This document shows positions 1 through 5,239 of a DNA stretch of 8,113 nucleotides, one piece after another. Origin of the DNA: Candidatus Levyibacteriota bacterium (GTDB lineage Bacteria; Patescibacteriota; Microgenomatia; Levybacterales; UBA12049). A program made the translations under genes and the position numbers. Each line of letters opens with the position of its first letter. Within the stretch, counting starts at the first letter, position 1. The notes beneath the pieces are model-generated. The model worked only from the letters and a program-made list of their open reading frames with translations, was not told the origin of the DNA and did no database searches. The stretch is from contig JAHFKF010000060.1 of NCBI GenBank assembly GCA_023245475.1, forward strand, positions 1 to 8,113. The letters run 5' to 3'.

Positions 1-985
1 ACAAATCTTCTCCAGTAAATTCATCAAGATTTATCCCAACTTTAGTACAAGCATCCACCGCTGCTTTTTTCCACGTAACTTCACATAAGCGCTCCATTGT
101 CTTTTGCAATACTTTGTAGTTTTTTACCTCTGCAACGTAACCTAGCCAATACGTGACATATTGCGGATCAAGCAGTGCTTTCATCCATTGTTCTTCACGA
201 CCTTGTTGCTTCTTGGTATCAGCACAATTTCTCTCATCGATAATTATTTCTGCTGTCGTATCTCCAATCCTCAATAATTCTTGAGATGGCAATACGGAGT
301 GTTCATCAATGGAGATGCCAAAAATTTGCGCAAGAAGACGTAACCTTTTTAGATGATGCCTGGCACTTAAGACACCTACTTTTTTTTCTTGTAATAATAG
401 CTCTGGATATTTATTGACACTGTACGCAAAATTCTCAAGAGTATTGGTAGCCGCATCTTCAATGATCAGTACATCCTTAATTGAATGACCATACTTCTTT
501 TTGTATAAATCTCCATAGGAATTTTTAATAATATCCGCCATAAGTTCGGCTTCTGATGGCCAGTTTTCTAATTGCTCAGAAGAGAGAAGTTTTTTTGCCC
601 ATGAACTAATCGTTCGTCCACCTGATAAAATTGCTTCCTTGGCAATTCCTTGATAGAGGGCAAGCCCCGTAGCTAAAGCATTTTGTCGGCCCATTCGTTT
701 AAGAGCAAACCATCCTGTATGCTGCCACTGAGTAAATACTTCTTGTCTTGCTAATGCTTTCTGCTTTTTAGAAAGTAACTCATTCTGTTCAATTTTGATA
801 AGTTGCGCAAGGGCACGAGGTTGTTGCATGAACCAAAAATCTGGTTCAGCATTTTTTAGGGGATCTTGTTTAAATACCTCAATTTGTTGTTGTTGCAGCG
901 GTGTCAGTTGGTTTGCCAAAAGAATTGGTTTAATAGGCCCTTCACCAAAAACAATTATTGTATCAAATGAAAAATGAGTAGACAC
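1..985 (-). CDS. DUF218 (YdcF/SanA/ElyC-like) family protein, 3' end outside window
   Basis: I translated this minus-strand frame by hand. It stays open for 328 codons from a GTG at 985-983 to the window edge, so the C-terminus is missing. An in-frame TAG lies four codons upstream, and GTG is the first usable start. DUF218 (PF02698) hallmarks are visible: a hydrophobic strand with a Gly-rich turn near residues 8-16 (DTIIVFGEG), ILSGG at 119-123, SEAELM at 144-149, the IIEDAATNTLEN segment near 174-185, and VLSARHHLKRLRLL near 205-218. The last replaces the family's usual 'vTs..H..Ra' motif. Known members (YdcF, SanA, ElyC) are implicated in envelope or peptidoglycan processes, but the biochemical function is unsettled. 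About 75 extra residues separate the first strand from the SGG motif, and at least 100 residues follow the core. No signal peptide is evident, so it is probably cytoplasmic. It lies 55 bp downstream of the glycosyltransferase gene. Confidence 0.72.
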   Translation of the reverse strand, partial: MSTHFSFDTIIVFGEGPIKPILLANQLTPLQQQQIEVFKQDPLKNAEPDFWFMQQPRALAQLIKIEQNELLSKKQKALARQEVFTQWQHTGWFALKRMGRQNALATGLALYQGIAKEAILSGGRTISSWAKKLLSSEQLENWPSEAELMADIIKNSYGDLYKKKYGHSIKDVLIIEDAATNTLENFAYSVNKYPELLLQEKKVGVLSARHHLKRLRLLAQIFGISIDEHSVLPSQELLRIGDTTAEIIIDERNCADTKKQQGREEQWMKALLDPQYVTYWLGYVAEVKNYKVLQKTMERLCEVTWKKAAVDACTKVGINLDEFTGEDL

Positions 986-1000
986 TTCTAGTATCTACCT

Positions 1001-1029
1001 ATTTAAGTACTATGCCCCAAAGATGTCAA
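1001..1029 (-). promoter_or_regulatory. Candidate sigma-70 promoter for the DUF218 gene
   Basis: On the minus strand a perfect TTGACA (1029-1024) is followed after 17 nt by TTAAAT (1006-1001), which matches the -10 consensus at 4 of 6 positions but lacks the conserved second-position A. Transcription would start near 994, giving a leader of about 9 nt before the GTG at 985. That leader would exclude the AGGTAG upstream. The site sits just past the glycosyltransferase stop codon, so the DUF218 gene may have its own promoter as well as read-through. Confidence 0.4.
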
Positions 1030-1040
1030 GCTGAGCAAGA

Positions 1041-2279
1041 CTAAAAGGAAACTTTTTCGCGTGCTGCAAAGAGACGATGGAAAAAACGGTCTGAAGATAT
1101 TGGATGTGGTTTAACGGTACCAATTACTGTTGCATATAATTTCTCAAAACGGCCTGCAATGGTCTCCCAATTAAACTTATCAACAACTGTCTTATAGGCA
1201 CGTTCTCCCACTGTTTCTCGAACATTGTCTTGCCGTAATAATGTATTAACTTGATTTGCAATTTCACTACTACTTCGTGGAGCAATAAGGTATCCGTTGA
1301 TTTTATCTCGAATAATTGAAAGAATTCCGCCCTTTCGTGTCGCAACAACTGGCTTGTGAGCTGCCATTGCCTCAAGAATCGTTAGACCAAGAGGTTCATC
1401 CCACACACTGGGAGCAACATATACATCAGCTCTTTCATAATATGCATGATATAAAGGGTCATCTGATTTAATATATCCAGCAAGAATGACATTAGTAATA
1501 TTTTTCTTGGTAATCTCTGCCTCAATATTTTTTCTTTCTGGGCCATCGCCAATAATAAGCACTGTACCATTAATTTTTTGGGCTGCTCGGATAAGATAAA
1601 TAACCCCTTTATGTTTGGTCAGTCTTCCCGTAAAAAGCACTACTTTCTTCCCTGCCAAATTGTATTTTGCATCAATTAACATAATCTTTTTCGGATCCTG
1701 TTTATATTGAGAAAGATTTACTCCTCCGACGACAATGGAGCTTTTATTTCTGACTTCCGATCCAAACATCTTGATATACCATGACTTGGTAAAGCTACTA
1801 CATGCAGTAATAAATCGGGCGTGCTTATTTGCTTCATGCAAAAGTTCCATAAATCGTGTATCTTTTTCAAGATAATTTAAATCGCTACCATGGGTTGTAA
1901 TAACATATCGAACTCCAAATAAAGACTTTAAAATTCGAGCAATCCCAGGAAGAAACGCAGTATGAAAGACATGAATAACATCAGGCTTAAATTCATTAAC
2001 TGCTTGAATTGTTGTCCACAAATAGGTAGTAAAGATTTCGCCTAACTCTTTACCCGACATATCAGAAAAACGCTTTGCACTAGGAAGCTCTGGATGTCCT
2101 ACAAACACACCATCTTGAGGAGCATGCACAGGATACATTTTAATTCCCGGCAAGCTACGTGTATCAGGTGCAACAATTGCAACCTCGTGACGCTCTTGTA
2201 ACTGTCCACTCAATTCTCGAAGAAAAACTCCGCTTCCGTTACCCCATAATGGAAAAAGATGTAAGTAAAGTATTTTCAT
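1041..2279 (-). CDS. GT4-family glycosyltransferase (GT-B fold)
   Basis: This complete 412-aa protein runs from ATG at 2279 to TAG at 1043-1041, a normal length for a GT4 retaining glycosyltransferase. The N-terminal Rossmann half (about 1-195) begins with a beta strand (MKILYLHLF) and a glycine-containing loop (GNGSGVF, 13-19), and has HGSD at 130-133. The C-terminal half (about 210-375, Glycos_transf_1) shows the nucleotide-sugar pocket: TGRLTKHKG at 217-225 with R219 and K224, IGDGPE near 243-248, and the E-x7-E signature E295/E303 in DEPLGLTILE. GGI near 317-319 is also typical. It should transfer a sugar from a nucleotide donor to a cell-surface glycan or lipid on the cytoplasmic face; donor and acceptor cannot be read from the sequence. 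There is no signal peptide or membrane span. The basic C-terminal tail (about 385-412) may favour membrane association. It is divergent from the response regulator gene. Confidence 0.93.
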   Translation of the reverse strand: MKILYLHLFPLWGNGSGVFLRELSGQLQERHEVAIVAPDTRSLPGIKMYPVHAPQDGVFVGHPELPSAKRFSDMSGKELGEIFTTYLWTTIQAVNEFKPDVIHVFHTAFLPGIARILKSLFGVRYVITTHGSDLNYLEKDTRFMELLHEANKHARFITACSSFTKSWYIKMFGSEVRNKSSIVVGGVNLSQYKQDPKKIMLIDAKYNLAGKKVVLFTGRLTKHKGVIYLIRAAQKINGTVLIIGDGPERKNIEAEITKKNITNVILAGYIKSDDPLYHAYYERADVYVAPSVWDEPLGLTILEAMAAHKPVVATRKGGILSIIRDKINGYLIAPRSSSEIANQVNTLLRQDNVRETVGERAYKTVVDKFNWETIAGRFEKLYATVIGTVKPHPISSDRFFHRLFAAREKVSF

Positions 2280-2304
2280 AGATTGAGCTCATCTTAGCGC
2301 TTAG

Positions 2305-2333
2305 AGATAAGAGGAAAACCAAAAATCTGTAAG
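2305..2333 (-). promoter_or_regulatory. Candidate promoter for the glycosyltransferase gene
   Basis: On the minus strand CTTACA (2333-2328) is followed after exactly 17 nt by TTATCT (2310-2305). Both are weak sigma-70 matches taken alone. The same arrangement, CTTACA-N17-TAATCT, occurs upstream of the KGG gene beneath a shared 19-nt motif, which is the main reason to list it. The predicted start near 2298 gives a leader of about 19 nt containing TAAGATGAG, a weak Shine-Dalgarno. A competing -10 is TAAGAT at 2296-2291. Confidence 0.33.
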
Positions 2334-2346
2334 GATTGAGAAAGAA
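2328..2346 (+). repeat. 19-nt shared upstream motif, copy A (divergent promoter region)
   Basis: The sequence TGTAAGGATTGAGAAAGAA recurs at 5193-5211 with a single mismatch (A2339 versus T5204). This copy covers the -35 box of the response regulator promoter (2336-2341). Read on the other strand, it contains the candidate -35 of the glycosyltransferase promoter. A protein bound here could affect both divergent genes. That role is inferred; only the sequence match is seen. Confidence 0.55.
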
Positions 2347-2364
2347 AAGCTCGCGTGTTATAAT
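2336..2364 (+). promoter_or_regulatory. Strong extended -10 sigma-70 promoter of the response regulator
   Basis: TTGAGA (2336-2341), a 17-nt spacer and a perfect TATAAT (2359-2364) preceded by the extended -10 dinucleotide TG at 2356-2357. The predicted start is 2371-2372, at or one base before the ATG at 2372-2374. The mRNA would therefore be leaderless, and no Shine-Dalgarno lies before the ATG. The -35 box lies within the shared 19-nt motif, so the promoter may be controlled there. Confidence 0.8.
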
Positions 2365-2371
2365 GAGCGAT

Positions 2372-3043
2372 ATGGTACCTAGTGTGTTGGTAGCAGAAGA
2401 CGATAAAGGACTCCAAAAATACCTCAGAGAACTCTTGCTTGATAACGGGTATAGTGTTCATACTGTGCAAGATGGCATTCAAGCACTCGAATATCTCAAA
2501 AAATCTGAACCTGATGTCGTGGTACTTGACCTTGGACTCCCTACAATGAGTGGAGAAACAGTTTGTCTGGAAATTCGCAAACGCTATAAAGATCTTCCTA
2601 TTATTATTCTTACCGCCAAAGATGGCATCACTGATATCGTACAAGGACTCAATCTTGGTGCCGATGATTATATTACCAAACCTTTTGTCGCTGAAGAACT
2701 CCTTGCGAGAATTAAAGCACGTCTCAGAAAGCAAACGGAAGCAACTGAGTCTCTCAAAATTGCTGATTTGGAACTTGATAGCAAAACAATGGAAGTAAAA
2801 CGAGGCGGTAAACAAATCCAATTAACCCCACAAGAATTTAAACTGCTTCAATATATGATGACCAATAAAGGCCGTATTCTGACAAGAGACATGATTCTGT
2901 CACGCATTTGGCTCTATTCTTCAGACGTGGAGACACGTGTTGTTGATGTCTATATCGGATATCTTCGCAAGAAGATCGATAGTGGCTCTGCGCAAAAATT
3001 GCTTCACTCCGTCCGCGGATTTGGTTATGTGATTAAAGAATAA
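2372..3043 (+). CDS. OmpR/PhoB-family response regulator
   Basis: This is a 223-aa two-domain transcription factor. The receiver domain (about 3-118) has the acidic pair E9-D10-D11, phospho-acceptor D53 (VVVLDLGLP), T81 in the LTAKD segment and K103 in YITKPF, so every residue needed for phosphorylation is present. The winged-helix DNA-binding domain (about 128-223) has the LTPQEFKLL, RDMILSRIW and VDVYIGYLRKKI blocks and ends in the SVRGFGYVI hairpin. I chose ATG 2372 because upstream in-frame candidates overlap promoter elements: the ATG at 2363 straddles the end of the TATAAT, and a TTG at 2336 is the -35 box. Translation from 2372 would be leaderless. No complete histidine kinase is in the window. 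The nearest possible partner is the ATPase-less HisKA protein at 4401-4883. The gene converges on the Ser/Thr kinase gene with a 7-bp gap. Confidence 0.94.
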   Translation: MVPSVLVAEDDKGLQKYLRELLLDNGYSVHTVQDGIQALEYLKKSEPDVVVLDLGLPTMSGETVCLEIRKRYKDLPIIILTAKDGITDIVQGLNLGADDYITKPFVAEELLARIKARLRKQTEATESLKIADLELDSKTMEVKRGGKQIQLTPQEFKLLQYMMTNKGRILTRDMILSRIWLYSSDVETRVVDVYIGYLRKKIDSGSAQKLLHSVRGFGYVIKE

Positions 3044-3046
3044 CCA
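3022..3046. terminator. Weak inverted repeat at the convergent gene ends
   Basis: TGGTTAT (3022-3028) and ATAACCA (3040-3046) form a 7-bp stem with an 11-nt loop that spans the response regulator stop codon, between two convergent genes. The stem is AT-rich and no clean U-tract follows (TTTCTC on the plus strand). Bidirectional termination is only a possibility. Confidence 0.22.
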
Positions 3047-3050
3047 TTTC

Positions 3051-4361
3051 TCAACCGGTGGATATGTATCTATGTCGTCCTTGTGGTTGACCATTTGCTA
3101 TTTCTGCTCTGCGTGGACGTGGTGATGGTTTCTCTCCTGGCATTCGTTCTCGAATTACTGGCTGCTCTTCAGCCGTATCAACAGGGAGTGAACGCTGTAA
3201 TGGTCTTCCGGGTTGATCTATCGATCCGGTCGTAGCCCGTCTATGCCTTGCACGTTGACGATCTGGATCTATGACGTGCTTGGATAACTCGGAGGGTTCA
3301 TTTCGGTAAAGAGGAATCATAACTTCAAAGGTATTCTCCGTCTGATCTTTTGGCTGAACAGCAGACCGTGAAACATATAAAGGATCTTCACCATATTGAC
3401 GACGAACTGCGGCTCGGTACTCCGCATGGAGGGAAGTTCTCATCGTTTGCATATTTTGATATCGATCTCGGGGATCCAATGAAACTGCTTTAATGGCAAC
3501 AGAAAGTACTGCTTTTCGATCAAGAGTCATAGGGAGCCCTGATATAGTATTAGGGTTACGGACACGAACTTTTCTAGCCAATACGTCGTCTAGCCATTTC
3601 CCATACATGTCTTCATTATCATATGGTAATGATCCAGTAAGCAATTCGTATAGCATAACCCCCGTTGCATAGACATCTCCACGAACACTATCTTCACCGA
3701 AAGCTCGCTCTGGAGAGACATGTGTATGCGTCCCTCTCACGTTTTCCGCGCGCGTCAGCGTGCCATGGTCACGGTTTACTCGAGCAACACCAAAATCCGT
3801 AACAACCGCCGTAAGATAGGTATCTCGTACATAACGTTGATCGGTTGTGGTACCATGCCTATGAAGTAACACATTAGCTTTCTTAATATCATTGTGGAGG
3901 ACACCCTCCCCATGAGCAAAATCAACTCCGGCCATTACTTGATCAGCAATTGAAACAATTTGGCTGATAGGAAGTAATTCTCTGTGATGTTGCTCAAGAG
4001 ATGAGACTGTGCCACTGTTTGCACGCATCATTGCCATATATTCACGCTCATCAATAGAAAGAGAGCTGCGCTCTATATATAATGTTTGAGGCAAAATCCT
4101 ACCATGATCAAACACAGGCATAATATTAGGATGCCTCATTGTTTCCAAAATTCCTATTTCATCTTTTAGATGACTTCTAGCATCGGTAATAACTTTCATT
4201 GCAACTTGCCGTCTTGCTCTGATATCTTCTGCGCTAAGAACAACAGCCTGTCCACCACGGCCAAGCACCTCTCCCATCTTGTATATTTTTCTGGATTTGT
4301 GTTGACTTGTTTCAGAGACAGCGCTCAAAGCCAAGCCGTTTAGCATTTCTGGATTTATCAT
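3051..4361 (-). CDS. Hanks-type Ser/Thr protein kinase with basic C-terminal tail
   Basis: This 436-aa protein has a bacterial Ser/Thr kinase domain over about residues 27-315. Visible motifs are the Gly-rich loop GRGGQAVV (34-41), the ATP lysine K56 in VAMK, a helix-C glutamate (E68 or E73), the catalytic loop HNDIKKAN (156-163) with D158, K160 and N163, DFG at 189-191, SPE at 216-218 in place of APE, and GDVYATGVMLYELLTG (228-243). The usual HRD arginine is replaced by N157, so this is a non-RD kinase and may not need activation-loop phosphorylation. After the domain comes a Pro/Arg-rich, apparently disordered tail (about 320-436). There is no transmembrane helix and no PASTA repeats, so it is probably a soluble kinase. 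The ATG at 4361 is exactly the predicted transcription start, implying leaderless translation. It lies 39 bp downstream of the HisKA gene on the same strand. Confidence 0.93.
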   Translation of the reverse strand: MINPEMLNGLALSAVSETSQHKSRKIYKMGEVLGRGGQAVVLSAEDIRARRQVAMKVITDARSHLKDEIGILETMRHPNIMPVFDHGRILPQTLYIERSSLSIDEREYMAMMRANSGTVSSLEQHHRELLPISQIVSIADQVMAGVDFAHGEGVLHNDIKKANVLLHRHGTTTDQRYVRDTYLTAVVTDFGVARVNRDHGTLTRAENVRGTHTHVSPERAFGEDSVRGDVYATGVMLYELLTGSLPYDNEDMYGKWLDDVLARKVRVRNPNTISGLPMTLDRKAVLSVAIKAVSLDPRDRYQNMQTMRTSLHAEYRAAVRRQYGEDPLYVSRSAVQPKDQTENTFEVMIPLYRNEPSELSKHVIDPDRQRARHRRATTGSIDQPGRPLQRSLPVDTAEEQPVIRERMPGEKPSPRPRRAEIANGQPQGRHRYISTG

Positions 4362-4367
4362 CGTAAT

Positions 4368-4396
4368 ATTATAGGATAAAATCAGGGAAAAATCAA
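4368..4396 (-). promoter_or_regulatory. Sigma-70 promoter of the Ser/Thr kinase gene, predicting leaderless mRNA
   Basis: On the minus strand TTGATT (4396-4391), a 17-nt spacer and a perfect TATAAT (4373-4368). Six bases then separate the -10 box from the ATG, so +1 coincides with A4361. There is no Shine-Dalgarno. The promoter fills the 39-bp gap after the stop codon of the upstream HisKA gene. Confidence 0.75.
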
Positions 4397-4400
4397 TACT

Positions 4401-4883
4401 CTAGACCGATTGGCTCAGTAAGGCTTTTACGAGGAGATCAAGCCGGTTCACTTCTTGTAACAATGCTTTCACCCAACGAGGATTCACAGACTCTTTCTTA
4501 GCTAACTTTCTATCAATCAACTGTATGTAGCCACTAATTGATGTCAACGGATTACGAATTTCATGAGATGCATACGAAAGAAATGCTTTATGCTGTAATG
4601 ATTGCACTACAATCCCTACCAAACTAGAATATATCTCCAATGTTTCTTTTTGCTCATGCGTTAGTTTGACTGCTGAAAGAGTTATGAATCCTAGTTGCTT
4701 CCCCTGATAGTTAAGCACAAATGTAGCAGGATTATTCGTTTGGTGCTTTTCATTGTCGGTTAGTTCAATAGTTACCTCACGGGCGCCCGTGAGTTTTTTT
4801 ATATCTGCTACTATCTTTGTTTCTAATTCCTCAAGAGAGGTTGCAGTGATGAGATGTTTAATTGCTACTGTCGAAAAATTCAT
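4401..4883 (-). CDS. Histidine-kinase-like protein: GAF-like region plus HisKA, no ATPase domain
   Basis: This 160-aa protein runs from ATG 4883 to TAG at 4403-4401. Residues about 1-97 resemble a minimal GAF-type sensor (alpha/beta pattern; predicted fold only). Residues about 98-158 form the HisKA dimerisation and phosphotransfer helices, with the H-box SYASHEIRNPLTSISGYIQL and phospho-acceptor H107. The protein ends directly after the second helix. The N, G1, F and G2 boxes of the HATPase_c domain are absent. They are not in another frame either, since only 39 bp separate this stop from the next gene and those hold a promoter. A typical sensor kinase of this layout would be about 300 aa or more. 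It cannot autophosphorylate alone. It may be a phosphotransfer protein, a partner of another kinase or a decoy. It starts 9 nt after the KGG gene stop, so co-transcription is likely. Confidence 0.85.
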   Translation of the reverse strand: MNFSTVAIKHLITATSLEELETKIVADIKKLTGAREVTIELTDNEKHQTNNPATFVLNYQGKQLGFITLSAVKLTHEQKETLEIYSSLVGIVVQSLQHKAFLSYASHEIRNPLTSISGYIQLIDRKLAKKESVNPRWVKALLQEVNRLDLLVKALLSQSV

Positions 4884-4892
4884 TCCATCATC

Positions 4893-5087
4893 TTACTGTA
4901 AACTTGCCTGACTTGCAACATTGTGCTGTCTTGCTCGTCCACCCTTTCGACCAGCCCGACGTGCTTCTTCGCTTGTCCAAGTATGTGCGCGACCTGCCTT
5001 GTGCGCAGCACGACCTCCTTTACTAGCAATTGATCGTTGTTTTGTTTTGTCCATCGAGGCAAATCCTCGACCTTTTCCTTTTGCCAT
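4893..5087 (-). CDS. KGG-motif stress-induced protein (small, basic)
   Basis: This 64-aa protein is rich in Arg, Lys, Gly and Ala. Two imperfect repeats centred on SKGGRA (22-27) and RKGGRA (47-52) are separated by the TWTSEEARRAG stretch, the pattern of the KGG stress-protein family (PF10685; YciG and GsiB-like general stress proteins). Members are small, hydrophilic, probably disordered and often induced by stress; the molecular role is poorly defined, and the charge here would allow nucleic-acid binding. The ATG at 5087 is fixed by the strong Shine-Dalgarno before it. The gene heads a likely two-gene unit with the ATPase-less HisKA protein, 9 nt apart, which ties that protein to a stress response. 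Other frames also stay open across this locus, but the KGG motifs and the ribosome binding site settle the choice. Confidence 0.85.
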   Translation of the reverse strand: MAKGKGRGFASMDKTKQRSIASKGGRAAHKAGRAHTWTSEEARRAGRKGGRARQHNVASQASLQ

Positions 5088-5092
5088 ATATA

Positions 5093-5102
5093 CTCACCTC
5101 CC
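5093..5102 (-). promoter_or_regulatory. Strong Shine-Dalgarno of the KGG gene
   Basis: On the minus strand GGGAGGTGAG (5102-5093) precedes the ATG at 5087; the GAGG core is 9 nt from the start codon. It is the only strong Shine-Dalgarno I can find before any gene in the window and contrasts with the leaderless starts nearby. It decides the KGG start codon. Confidence 0.85.
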
Positions 5103-5169
5103 TTCGCCTCGCCGAATTCCAATTTACTCAGAAGAAGGCGGGTTATTCTTGTTTTAAATTACCACTCTT

Positions 5170-5198
5170 AGATTAACGATGAGCAAAGATCGTGTAAG
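5170..5198 (-). promoter_or_regulatory. Candidate promoter of the KGG/HisKA operon
   Basis: On the minus strand CTTACA (5198-5193), 17 nt, then TAATCT (5175-5170). The -35 matches consensus at 4 of 6 positions and the -10 at 3 of 6, including the conserved first T, second A and last T. It would give a leader of about 76 nt that includes the Shine-Dalgarno. It shares its layout and the motif above it with the candidate glycosyltransferase promoter. A suboptimal -10 would suit an activated or alternative-sigma promoter, but that is inference. Confidence 0.35.
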
Positions 5199-5211
5199 GA
5201 TTGTGAAAGAA
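5193..5211 (+). repeat. 19-nt shared upstream motif, copy B (KGG upstream region)
   Basis: TGTAAGGATTGTGAAAGAA matches copy A at 2328-2346 in 18 of 19 positions. Weaker similarity extends to its left (AAA-ATC-type residues with a 1-nt offset). It lies 106-124 nt upstream of the KGG start codon, oriented away from that gene. On the plus strand there is no -10 box 17 nt beyond it, so at this locus it does not serve a rightward promoter. Confidence 0.55.
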
Positions 5212-5239
5212 GATTTGGGAATGGACTCAGATTTTACTA

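Noticed and set aside
795..977. 60-aa plus-strand open frame at the left
   Set aside because: It lies opposite the DUF218 coding sequence and has a Cys-rich shadow composition with no ribosome binding site.
2336..2371. Longer response regulator start (TTG 2336 or ATG 2363)
   Set aside because: These codons overlap the -35 box and the last bases of the -10 box of a strong promoter, and the added residues do not resemble a receiver-domain N-terminus.
2294..2821. 175-aa minus-strand open frame opposite the response regulator
   Set aside because: Its composition is that of an antisense shadow, and the opposite strand encodes a well-conserved two-domain regulator.
3041..3053. UGA recoding (alternative genetic code of some CPR lineages)
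   Set aside because: TGA codons sit at natural protein ends (3053-3051, 5242-5240), none interrupts a coding frame, and tryptophan is encoded by TGG.
4362..4400. A frameshifted HATPase_c domain after the HisKA stop
   Set aside because: The 39-bp gap is far too short and is filled by the kinase promoter.
4880..5157. Alternative 78-80-aa frames across the KGG gene, on both strands
   Set aside because: The 64-aa frame has the KGG motifs and a strong, well-spaced Shine-Dalgarno. The others are Cys/Arg- or Pro-rich shadows without family features.
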